Source of the DNA: JACKBJ01 sp964549495
Lineage (GTDB): Bacteria; Chloroflexota; Anaerolineae; Epilineales; Epilineaceae
Assembly: GCA_964549495.1 (NCBI GenBank)
Contig: CAZJWJ010000009.1
Span: 16,408 to 80,407 of the forward strand
DNA: 64,000 bases
Reading direction: 5' to 3'
Shown here one piece after another: positions 1 to 7,266 of the stretch (position 1 is the first letter of the stretch; the number at the start of each line of letters is the position of its first letter). Both the position numbers and the translations under genes were made by a program. The notes beneath the pieces are model-generated. The model did not search any database. It was not told the origin of the DNA and saw only the letters and a list, made by a program, of their open reading frames with translations.

Positions 1-1
1 C

Positions 2-307
2 TTGCTGGAGCCCGAGACGGCTATCGACTTCGGCGCCTGGTACATCTCCCGGCAATTGGCCAGCTTCGGCCTGGGCCAGGATCCCGACTGGCAGGCCTCG
101 GTCGAACGGGCCGCGGCCGCCTACAACGGCGGACCGGGCACGCTGACCCGACACTTGGCCGGCGCGGCCTTGCCGGCCGAGACCTCGCGCTACCAGCGCT
201 GGGTGGGCGGCATGTGGCGCGAGCGGGGCGCTGCCGACTCACCCACCTATCTGGCTTGGTGGGATGCCGGTGGCGGTCGCATGGTCGAGGCGGCGATGGC
301 GCGCTGA
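2..307 (+). CDS. Lytic transglycosylase (SLT/GH23-like), C-terminal part, cut by window edge
   Basis: Only the last 101 residues are present and the frame is open to the window edge, so the TTG at position 2 is probably not the real start. The segment AAAAYNGGPGTLTRH matches the conserved C-terminal AYNxGxG motif of the soluble lytic transglycosylase fold, which cleaves peptidoglycan between MurNAc and GlcNAc with formation of a 1,6-anhydro product. The catalytic Glu lies in the missing N-terminal part and cannot be checked. The following helix (ETSRYQRWVGGMW) fits the end of this fold. The next gene starts 155 bp downstream on the same strand. The last 17 nucleotides around the stop recur around the stop of the next gene (see the repeat entries). 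Confidence 0.75.
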   Translation: MLEPETAIDFGAWYISRQLASFGLGQDPDWQASVERAAAAYNGGPGTLTRHLAGAALPAETSRYQRWVGGMWRERGAADSPTYLAWWDAGGGRMVEAAMAR

Positions 308-309
308 AC
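293..309 (+). repeat. 17-bp direct repeat, copy 1, spanning the stop codon
   Basis: GCGATGGCGCGCTGAAC spans the stop codon of the transglycosylase gene and recurs exactly at 2107-2123, across the stop codon of ggt. A shorter version (GGCGCGCTGAACG) follows immediately. In GC-rich DNA this may be chance or a short recombination footprint. No function is claimed. Confidence 0.5.
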
Positions 310-462
310 GGCGCGCTGAACGACGGCCGGCCTCGCGCGTTTGCCGGCGACAGGGCGAACGGATAGGGTTCCCGCGGACGACGATTCCCCTGCGTCCCTC
401 GCCACCATCGCATCGGCGGTCGAGCGGGCCCGGACCTCGCTTCCGCCGTCAGGAGCTAGCGC

Positions 463-2121
463 GTGCTGGACTTCACATCGCTCGATCGGCTGGACTTCGA
501 CGGCCGGCGCTCGCCCGTGATCGGCCGGCGCGGCATGGTCGCCACCAGCCAGCCGCTGGCGGTGGCTGCCGGGCTCGAGATCCTGGATGCCGGGGGCAAC
601 GCCGCCGACGCGGCCGTGGCCACGGCCGCCGCGCTGAACGTGACCGAGCCCACCTCCACCGGCATCGGTGGCGATGCCTTCGCGCTCTACTACGAGGCCG
701 CGTCGGGGCGGGTCAGCGCGCTCAACGGCTCGGGGCGCGCGCCGGCCGCCTTGACGATCGAGCGGCTGGCGGGCGAGGGGATCGAGGGCGAGATCCCGCG
801 ATTCCACGCCCACAGCGTGACCGTTCCCGGGGCTTGCGCTGCCTGGTGCGACCTAGCCGGGCGCCACGGCCGGTTGCCGCTGGACCGGCTCCTGGCGCCG
901 GCCATCCGCCTGGCCGAGGACGGCTTCCCGGTGGCACCGGTCACGGCCCACTTCTGGGCCCGGGGTGCGGTACGGCAACTGGCCGGAGCGCCCAACGGTC
1001 ACGAGCTGACCATCGAGAGGGGGGCACCACGTCCCGGCGAGGTCTTCCGCAACCCGGGGCTGGCCCGAACGCTGCGGGCGGTGGCCGAGGGCGGCGCGCG
1101 GGCCTTCTACCAGGGTCCGATCGCCGAGGCCATCGCGGCCGTCGTCACCGAGGCCGGCGGCTGCATGACGGTCGAGGATCTCGCCGAGCACCGATCCGAA
1201 TGGGTCGAGCCGATCTCGACCCGCTATCGCGGCCACCGCGTCTGGGAATGTCCGCCCAACGGGCAAGGGCTGGCGGCCCTGCTGGCGCTGAGCATCCTGG
1301 AGGGCTTCGAGCCGGCGGAGATGCCGGCCGGCTCGGCCCAGCGCTTGCACCTGCAGATCGAAGCGCTGCGCCTGGCCTTCGCCGACACGCGCTGGTTCGC
1401 CGCCGACCCGAGAACCGATCCGGCCCCGCTCGAGGCGCTGCTCTCCTCGGACTACGCGGCCGAGCGACGGGCGCGCATCGACCCGGACCGCGCGACGCTC
1501 GATGCCCGGCGCGGCGCGCCGGTGGCCGGATCGGACACGGTCTACCTGAGCGTGGTCGACGAGGCGGGCAACGCCTGCTCCTTGATCAACAGCAACTACA
1601 TGGGCTTCGGCACCGGCATCGTGCCGGCCGGTTGGGGCTTCTCCTTGCAGAATCGCGGTCACGGTTTCGACCTGGACGCCAGCCACCCCAACGCCCTGTC
1701 GCCGGGCAAGCGGCCCTACCACACCATCATCCCCGGCCTGATCACCCGCGATCGGGATGGCGAGGCCCAGGGTGGTCGGCTCTGGGCCTGCTTCGGGGTG
1801 ATGGGGGGCTTCATGCAGCCCCAGGGCCACGTTCAGGTGGCCGTCGGGCTGATCGATGATGCCCTGGATCCGCAGGCGGCCCTCGATCGGCCGCGCTTCT
1901 GCATCACGGATGGCCGGGCCGGCGGCCGGGTGGCGCTGGAGGAGGGCATCCCCTGGGCGGTCGCGGCCGATCTGGCCTCGCGCGGCCATCCGGTGGTCCC
2001 GACCCGTGGCTTCGGCCGGGCCGTCTTCGGCCGGGGGCAGATCATCCTTCGTGATCCGGAGGGCGGCGCGCTCTGGGGTGGCAGCGATCCGCGCGCCGAC
2101 GGCTGCGCGATGGCGCGCTGA
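463..2121 (+). CDS. ggt: Gamma-glutamyltransferase (Ntn-hydrolase)
   Basis: A 552-residue protein of the gamma-glutamyltranspeptidase family, which hydrolyses or transfers the gamma-glutamyl group of glutathione and similar compounds. The N-terminal block (GRRGMVATSQPLA, then LDAGGNAADAAVA) and TSTGIGGDAF are family signatures. The small subunit should begin at Thr359 in GSDTVYLSVVD, the expected autoprocessing site and nucleophile. The downstream SLQNRG and RPYHTIIPG segments fit the active-site pocket. The GTG start is supported by AGGAG at 451-455, 7 nt upstream. No signal peptide is visible, so the protein may be cytoplasmic, unlike the periplasmic E. coli enzyme. Cephalosporin-acylase-like members of the same family are a possible alternative activity. 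Confidence 0.93.
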   Translation: MLDFTSLDRLDFDGRRSPVIGRRGMVATSQPLAVAAGLEILDAGGNAADAAVATAAALNVTEPTSTGIGGDAFALYYEAASGRVSALNGSGRAPAALTIERLAGEGIEGEIPRFHAHSVTVPGACAAWCDLAGRHGRLPLDRLLAPAIRLAEDGFPVAPVTAHFWARGAVRQLAGAPNGHELTIERGAPRPGEVFRNPGLARTLRAVAEGGARAFYQGPIAEAIAAVVTEAGGCMTVEDLAEHRSEWVEPISTRYRGHRVWECPPNGQGLAALLALSILEGFEPAEMPAGSAQRLHLQIEALRLAFADTRWFAADPRTDPAPLEALLSSDYAAERRARIDPDRATLDARRGAPVAGSDTVYLSVVDEAGNACSLINSNYMGFGTGIVPAGWGFSLQNRGHGFDLDASHPNALSPGKRPYHTIIPGLITRDRDGEAQGGRLWACFGVMGGFMQPQGHVQVAVGLIDDALDPQAALDRPRFCITDGRAGGRVALEEGIPWAVAADLASRGHPVVPTRGFGRAVFGRGQIILRDPEGGALWGGSDPRADGCAMAR

Positions 2122-2123
2122 AC
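2107..2123 (+). repeat. 17-bp direct repeat, copy 2, spanning the stop codon of ggt
   Basis: Identical to 293-309. Both copies encode the ending AMAR-stop in their genes. Confidence 0.5.
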
Positions 2124-2190
2124 CACCGATCGCGCCCCGACGTCCATCTCCTGGAATCGACGGCGGTCGGCGATCCAGCGAGACTTCGGG

Positions 2191-3756
2191 TCAGATCTCG
2201 TCTTCTAGGGCAAAGAGCTGACGGATGCGGCCCAGGATCTCGTCGCGTACGCTGCGCGGCTCGGGCATCCGTGCATCGTCCTCGGCCAGGCGCGCGCTCT
2301 GCTCCATCTCGCGCGCGGCCAGGATCTCGCTGATGCGTCCGGCGATCTCCGGATCGCCCAAGAGCACCTCGCCGAAGGCCTCTTGGTCGACCACGATGGC
2401 CTCCAGCTCCGTCTCGGCCACGACCGTCGCTGTCCGCGGCGCGCCGGTGCACAGGCTCATCTCGCCCAAGATGTCGCCTTCGCCGCGGCGCGCGACGGTC
2501 ACCGGCTGACCGTCGGCACCCTCGACCTCGACCCGCGCCTGGCCGCCGCAGATCACGAAGAGCGAGTTGCCCGGGTCGCCCTGGTGCATCAGGAGCTCGC
2601 TGCTGGCGAAGCGCTGCCAGCGGGCGCGCTCGGCGAGCTGTTCGATCTGGGCTTGGTCCAGCGGCGCCAGGAGGGGCAGGGGCCGCAGGGCGTCCAGCAC
2701 GCGGGCGCGGCGGGCCTCGGCCTCGCGCTGGCCGGCATCCTCGGGTACCTGCCGCAAATTGACGTCGCGGATGGGGAAGGGGATGGTCATGCCGGCCCGT
2801 CGCAGCCCGTACCACAGGCGCGTCATCACCGCGTCCTCCAGCTCGCGCAGGGCGCCGTAGTCCGAGATCCAGAAGCGGATGCGGTAGGTCACGGCAAAGT
2901 CGTCGTAGCTGGTGGTGAAGATGCGCGGTGCCGGCGTCGGCCGCAGACCGGGCACCGAGGCGACCGTCTCCTGCAGCACCGCCTTGACCTGCTCGGGCGG
3001 ATGGGGGTAGGCCACGCCGATGTAGGCGTCCACGCCCTGCAGGCGCGCCGGCCGGCTGAAGTTGATGATGTCGTCGGCCGAGACCTTGCCGTTGGTCAAG
3101 ACCACGTGGTGGTTGAGCCGGGTGCGCAGGGTCACCGTGCGCCAGTTCATCTGCGTCACCCGCCCCTCGTGGCCGCCCACCTGGACCCAGTCGCCCAGCG
3201 ACATGGGGCTCTCGATCTGCAGGACGATGCCGGCCACCATGCTGCGCAAGACGTCCTGCAGGGCCAGGCCGACCACCGCCGAGACGACGGTCGAGGAGAC
3301 GATCAAGGTGCTCAGGGGCAGGTTGAAGACTTGGTTGACGACCAGGAGGCCGGCCAGCGCCAGGGCTACGACGTTGAAGACGTTGATCAGCAGGCGTGGC
3401 ACCGGTCGATCGCGCAAGCGCGACAGTATGCTCTCCCAAAGAAGGAGGTCGAGCACCTGCAAGGCGGCATGGATGGCCAAGAGCAGCCAGGTGGCGGTGA
3501 GGAGCTGTGCGCCAAGATGATCGGCGAGTTCGACGATCGAGTTGCCAGCCAGGAGTGTGTGCCCCAGCAGTAGCGAGGAGACGAATGCCACTTCGGCCAG
3601 CCAGAGCGAGAAGAGGGTCCGGCGCCACTGCCGGCCTCCCCGCAAGGGCCAGATCAAGAAGCTGATGGCCAGGCCGAGCGCCAGGGCCATGGGCAGGGCG
3701 GTCGTCCAGTCGGCGTGCAGAAGGGCGATGAGTTGGCTGCGGTCCATGGGGCCCAT
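2191..3756 (-). CDS. MscS-family mechanosensitive channel with C-terminal cyclic-nucleotide-binding domain
   Basis: From the chosen start (MGPMDRSQL) the protein has about 521 residues. The N-terminal half has several hydrophobic helices, then the MscS pore and beta-domain region (TVVSAVVGLALQDVLRSM, GDWVQVGGHEGRVTQMNWRT, LTNGKVS). The C-terminal ~130 residues form a CNBD with phosphate-binding cassette GEMSLCTGAPRTATV, keeping both the Glu and the Arg that contact cyclic nucleotide. MscS proteins with a CNBD are known as bCNG channels, and cAMP or cGMP may gate ion flux. The frame stays open up to 3816. A TACAAT box lies 7 nt before the internal ATG at 3747, so a leaderless start there is also possible. 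Two class III cyclases in this window could supply the ligand. Confidence 0.85.
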   Translation of the reverse strand: MGPMDRSQLIALLHADWTTALPMALALGLAISFLIWPLRGGRQWRRTLFSLWLAEVAFVSSLLLGHTLLAGNSIVELADHLGAQLLTATWLLLAIHAALQVLDLLLWESILSRLRDRPVPRLLINVFNVVALALAGLLVVNQVFNLPLSTLIVSSTVVSAVVGLALQDVLRSMVAGIVLQIESPMSLGDWVQVGGHEGRVTQMNWRTVTLRTRLNHHVVLTNGKVSADDIINFSRPARLQGVDAYIGVAYPHPPEQVKAVLQETVASVPGLRPTPAPRIFTTSYDDFAVTYRIRFWISDYGALRELEDAVMTRLWYGLRRAGMTIPFPIRDVNLRQVPEDAGQREAEARRARVLDALRPLPLLAPLDQAQIEQLAERARWQRFASSELLMHQGDPGNSLFVICGGQARVEVEGADGQPVTVARRGEGDILGEMSLCTGAPRTATVVAETELEAIVVDQEAFGEVLLGDPEIAGRISEILAAREMEQSARLAEDDARMPEPRSVRDEILGRIRQLFALEDEI

Positions 3757-3802
3757 TGTAACCCCGTCCCCGCTCGCGATGCCATGCCGGCGCGCGCCGG
3801 CG

Positions 3803-3832
3803 TTGCGACCCGCCATCGGCCTCTGCTAAGCT
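3803..3832 (+). promoter_or_regulatory. Possible sigma-70-type promoter for the sulfotransferase gene string
   Basis: TTGCGA (3803-3808), an 18-nt spacer and TAAGCT (3827-3832) lie 20 nt before the ATG at 3853, in the gap between divergent genes. The match to consensus is moderate. Confidence 0.3.
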
Positions 3833-3852
3833 GGTGCACCTCGCCTCGGCGC

Positions 3853-5148
3853 ATGCGGACGGGATCCCCTACCTTGCTCTCACTCTTCCTCCAAAGCGCG
3901 GGACGCTACCTGCGGTGGATCGGCCGGAGCCTGGCCCCGCCGCGGGCCGGCTTCGCTCGGCGATCGCTGCGGCGGCTGGCGCTGATGCTCGTCTTCCTGC
4001 CGGCCTTCGGCCTCCTGCAGCTGGTGCATTGGCTGGCCTTCCTGCTCGACGAGATCCTCTACCCGGACTACCGGCAGGTCGAGATCCGCGATCCGGTCTT
4101 CGTCATCGGCGTGCCGCGCAGCGGGACGACGCACCTGCACCGGGTCCTGGCCGAGGATCCGGCGCATTCCACCTTTGCCACCTGGGAATGCCTGCTGGCG
4201 CCCTCCATCGTCCAACGCAAGATCCTCCTGGCCTTGGCCGGGCTGGACCGACGCCTCGGCGGCCCCGGCGCCGCCCTGCTGGGCTACATCGAGCGCCATG
4301 CCTTGGGGGGCCTCGAGGGCGTGCACGCGACCAGCTTGACGGCGCCCGAGGAGGACTACCTGGCGATGATGCCGGCCCTGGCAGCCTTCATCTTGGTGCT
4401 ACCCTTCCCGGACGCGCCCTCGATCTGGCGTCTGGGGCGCTTCGATCGCGGGATGCCGGCGGAGGATCGCCAGCGACTCCTGGGCTTCTATCGCGCCTGT
4501 CTGCAGAAGCACCTCTACGTGCACGGCACGGACAAGCGCATCCTGAGCAAGAATGCCTCCTTTGCGCCCTGGGCCGAGGGCCTGCGCCAGACCTTTCCCG
4601 ATGCCCGCATCCTGGGCTGCCTGCGCGATCCGCGCCGGGCGCTGCCCTCGCAGCTCAGCGCCATCGAGCCCGGGATGGATCTCTTCGACAACGATGGCCG
4701 CGACGGGCGCTTCCGCGACCGCATGAGCCGGCAGCTGCGCTTCTACTACCGCCATCTGCTGCGGACCCTGCCGGCCTCGCCGGCCAACCGCCACGTGCTG
4801 GTCAATATGCCCCAGCTGACCCGGGATCTGGCTTCGACGGTGAAGCGCGCCTACGCGCGCCTGGAATTGCCCATGCCCGCCCGCTTCGCCGCCCGGCTGG
4901 AGGAACTGGACGCCGAGGCACGGGCCTATCGCAGCCGCCATCACTACCAGTTGGCCGATTACGGTCTCGACGATGCGGCCATCGAGCGGCGCTTTGCCGA
5001 GGTCTACGCCGCCTACGACTTCGATCGTAGCCGACTTCGAGCGCGCCCCGAACCGGCGTCCGCCGGCCCTTCCTCGACAGTGGATCGCACAGCTCGCGGA
5101 CGAGGTCGGTCCGGAGCCCGCACCGCCCGTGCGAGCGGTCCGGCATGA
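3853..5148 (+). CDS. Sulfotransferase family protein
   Basis: A 431-residue protein. An N-terminal membrane-proximal hydrophobic helix (LALMLVFLPAFGLLQLVHWL) precedes VFVIGVPRSGTTHLHRVLAE, the 5'-phosphosulfate-binding loop of PAPS-dependent sulfotransferases (PRSGTT with hydrophobic flank). RILGCLRDPRRALPS resembles the 3'-phosphate-binding Arg/Ser region. The acceptor is unknown; the next two genes (glycosyltransferase, deacetylase) suggest a glycolipid or surface glycan, which is inference. The frame stays open 46 codons upstream of ATG 3853, and no clear Shine-Dalgarno fixes the start. The 3' end overlaps the next gene by 4 nt (ATGA), so translation is probably coupled. The C-terminal tail is Arg/Ser/Ala-rich and low in complexity. 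Confidence 0.8.
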   Translation: MRTGSPTLLSLFLQSAGRYLRWIGRSLAPPRAGFARRSLRRLALMLVFLPAFGLLQLVHWLAFLLDEILYPDYRQVEIRDPVFVIGVPRSGTTHLHRVLAEDPAHSTFATWECLLAPSIVQRKILLALAGLDRRLGGPGAALLGYIERHALGGLEGVHATSLTAPEEDYLAMMPALAAFILVLPFPDAPSIWRLGRFDRGMPAEDRQRLLGFYRACLQKHLYVHGTDKRILSKNASFAPWAEGLRQTFPDARILGCLRDPRRALPSQLSAIEPGMDLFDNDGRDGRFRDRMSRQLRFYYRHLLRTLPASPANRHVLVNMPQLTRDLASTVKRAYARLELPMPARFAARLEELDAEARAYRSRHHYQLADYGLDDAAIERRFAEVYAAYDFDRSRLRARPEPASAGPSSTVDRTARGRGRSGARTARASGPA

Positions 5149-6440
5149 TCCTGCCGCCGCGCGACTTCGAACACGACCATCGCCTGCCGGCATCGGAGGC
5201 CGCGCGCCTGCGGGTGGTCGTGGTGGCCGACGTGGTGCCCGAGCGCAACGGCGTCGGCGCCTACTACCGCGACCTGATGGCCCAACTGGGACGTCGGGTG
5301 GAGCGGGCGGAGATGATCGCACCCGAGATGGACGATGGCCGCTGGCAGCTCGGCCCCGGCTGGCCCATGCCGGGCGATCCGACCCAATCCTTGGCACTGC
5401 CGGCCGCGAGGCGCATCCGCCGCCATCTGCATCAGCTGCAGCCCACGGCCGTCGTGGTGCCCACGCCGGGGCCCTTCGGTTTCTTGGGCGCGCACCTGGC
5501 CGGCCGCCAGGGCGCGCGCCTCCTGGTGGGTTTCCACACCCACCTGGGCCACCTGACCGACCTCTACTGGAAGGCGGCCGCGGCCCGGCTGGCCCGGGTC
5601 GGACAGTGGTGGCTCGACCGCTCCCACCACCACCTCTTCGACCGCGCCGATCTGGTCCTGGCCAACTCCAGCGAGATGGTCGACATCGCGCGCGGTCTGG
5701 GCGCGCCGCATGCCCGGCTGATGGGCACGCCCATCCCGGCCGCCTTCCTGGCCGAGCCCACCAAGACGCTGGACGGCCCGCTGCGGCGGGTGCTCTTCGC
5801 CGGCCGGCTTGCGCCCGAGAAGAATCTGGAGGCCATCCTGGAAGCGGCCGAGGCGGCCCCGGAGCTCGACTTCGAAATCGCCGGCGAGGGTCCCCAACGA
5901 GACCTGATCGAGGAGGCCGCCGCTCGCCTGCCCAACCTTCACTACCGCGGTTGGCTGGAGCGCGAGGCGGTGATGGAGATCCTGGACGCCTGCGACGTCT
6001 TGGTCCTGCCCTCCAAGATCGAGTCCTTCGGCACCATCGCCCTGGAGGCCATGGCCCGCGGCCGGCTGGTCCTGGTCAGCACCCATTGCGGCATCCTCGA
6101 CTGGCCGGCACTGCGCCCGGGCCTGCACGCCATCGGCCCGGAGGAGCGCCTGGCCGAGGCCCTGCGCCGCCTGGCCGCCCTGCCGCTCGAGCAGCGCCAG
6201 GGCAGCGCCGATCGCGCCCGCAAGGCGGCCGCGGCGCTCAACGAATGGACCCTGGACCACTGGCTGGGCCTGCTCAGCGGCCAGGAGCTGCCGGCCGATG
6301 CGGATGCCGGCGAGCGAGCGCCCGCGATGACGACCGGTGGCACCGACGTTTCCGACGCTCGGGACGCGAGCGGTGCCCAGTCCCGACCCTCCGAGGTCGA
6401 TCCCGCCGGACCGGACCGCCCGCAGCCCCGCAGCGTCTGA
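5145..6440 (+). CDS. GT4-family (GT-B) glycosyltransferase
   Basis: A 431-residue protein with two Rossmann-like halves. The N-terminal domain carries the acceptor-side glycine motif (VVVADVVPERNGVGAYYRDL). The C-terminal domain has VLFAGRLAPEKNLEAIL and the E-x7-E donor-binding motif ESFGTIALEAMARG typical of GT4 retaining enzymes. Retaining transfer from a nucleotide-sugar to a lipid or glycan is the family expectation; sugar and acceptor cannot be read from the sequence. It starts inside the stop of the sulfotransferase gene (ATGA), implying an operon with it and with the deacetylase-like gene 40 bp downstream. The last ~50 residues are a low-complexity Asp/Ser/Pro tail. Confidence 0.88.
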   Translation: MILPPRDFEHDHRLPASEAARLRVVVVADVVPERNGVGAYYRDLMAQLGRRVERAEMIAPEMDDGRWQLGPGWPMPGDPTQSLALPAARRIRRHLHQLQPTAVVVPTPGPFGFLGAHLAGRQGARLLVGFHTHLGHLTDLYWKAAAARLARVGQWWLDRSHHHLFDRADLVLANSSEMVDIARGLGAPHARLMGTPIPAAFLAEPTKTLDGPLRRVLFAGRLAPEKNLEAILEAAEAAPELDFEIAGEGPQRDLIEEAAARLPNLHYRGWLEREAVMEILDACDVLVLPSKIESFGTIALEAMARGRLVLVSTHCGILDWPALRPGLHAIGPEERLAEALRRLAALPLEQRQGSADRARKAAAALNEWTLDHWLGLLSGQELPADADAGERAPAMTTGGTDVSDARDASGAQSRPSEVDPAGPDRPQPRSV

Positions 6441-6480
6441 TCCCGCTGCCGGCTCCGGTGTCCACGGACGACGACCGATC

Positions 6481-7203
6481 ATGACCGAACCTGCGCGCCG
6501 TCAGCCAGCCCTGGCCGCCATCCACGACGTGATGCCCAGCACCCTCGAGGCGGTGGCCGAGGTCCTGGGCTTCCTCGAGCAGCGCGGCGTGCATCCGGTC
6601 ACCCTGCTGGTGGTGCCGGGCGCCGAATGGTCGCCGGCCGGCCTTGACCGCCTGCGCCGCTGGCAGGCCCGCGGCCACGAGTTGGCCGGCCACGGCTGGC
6701 ATCACCGCGTCCAGCGCTACGGCAGCCTCTACCACCGCCTGCACGCCGCCCTGGTCTCGCGCGACGTGGCCGAGCACCTGGCCCTGGACGCCGATGGCAT
6801 CGCCGACCTCTTGACCCGCAACCACGCCTGGTTCGCCGACCAGAACCTACCCGCCCCCAGCCTCTACGTCCCCCCGGCCTGGGCCATGGGCCCCATCCCG
6901 CGCAAGCGCCTGCGCCAGCTCCCCTTCGCCCGCTACGAGAGCACGGCCGGCGTCTACGACGCCCCCACCGACCGCTTCCACCCCCTCCCCCTGGTCGGCT
7001 ACGAGGCCGACACGCCCATGCGCGTCCCTCCGCTATCGGCCTGGAACGCCCTCAACCTCCGACTGGCCTTACCGAGCCGGCCGCTGCGCCTCTCCATCCA
7101 CCCCCACGATTTGCGCTACCCGATGGCCGGCGCGCTGGCTAGGCTGCTGGAGGGGGACTGGCGGTGGTTGCGGTATAGAGACCTTGCAAGGGACCCGATG
7201 TGA
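6481..7203 (+). CDS. Polysaccharide deacetylase-like protein (DUF2334 type)
   Basis: A 240-residue protein. AAIHDVMPST near the N-terminus matches the first metal-binding Asp motif of the carbohydrate esterase 4 / DUF2334 fold. GHELAGHGWHH is the H-x3-H-like metal motif, and LSIHPHDLRYP carries the C-terminal His. Members remove N-acetyl groups from sugars or act on related substrates in surface glycan pathways. ATG 6481 is preferred over in-frame starts upstream because those overlap the glycosyltransferase gene and lack family sequence. The position fits a three-gene glycan or glycolipid modification operon with the sulfotransferase and GT4 genes. The substrate is unknown. Confidence 0.75.
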   Translation: MTEPARRQPALAAIHDVMPSTLEAVAEVLGFLEQRGVHPVTLLVVPGAEWSPAGLDRLRRWQARGHELAGHGWHHRVQRYGSLYHRLHAALVSRDVAEHLALDADGIADLLTRNHAWFADQNLPAPSLYVPPAWAMGPIPRKRLRQLPFARYESTAGVYDAPTDRFHPLPLVGYEADTPMRVPPLSAWNALNLRLALPSRPLRLSIHPHDLRYPMAGALARLLEGDWRWLRYRDLARDPM

Positions 7204-7229
7204 GCCTGCGCGACGCGAAAAGGATCGGT

Positions 7230-7257
7230 TTGCCCACCCCCACCACCGCTCTAGAAT
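7230..7257 (+). promoter_or_regulatory. Candidate promoter giving a leaderless cyclase/AAA/TPR mRNA
   Basis: TTGCCC (7230-7235), a 16-nt spacer and TAGAAT (7252-7257) place the expected transcription start within a few nucleotides of the ATG at 7267. No Shine-Dalgarno precedes that ATG, which fits leaderless translation. Confidence 0.4.
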
Positions 7258-7266
7258 GACCGGCGC

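Noticed and set aside
308..462. Separate small gene between transglycosylase and ggt
   Set aside because: The long frame crossing this gap is a shadow reading through ggt and lacks a ribosome site or homology.
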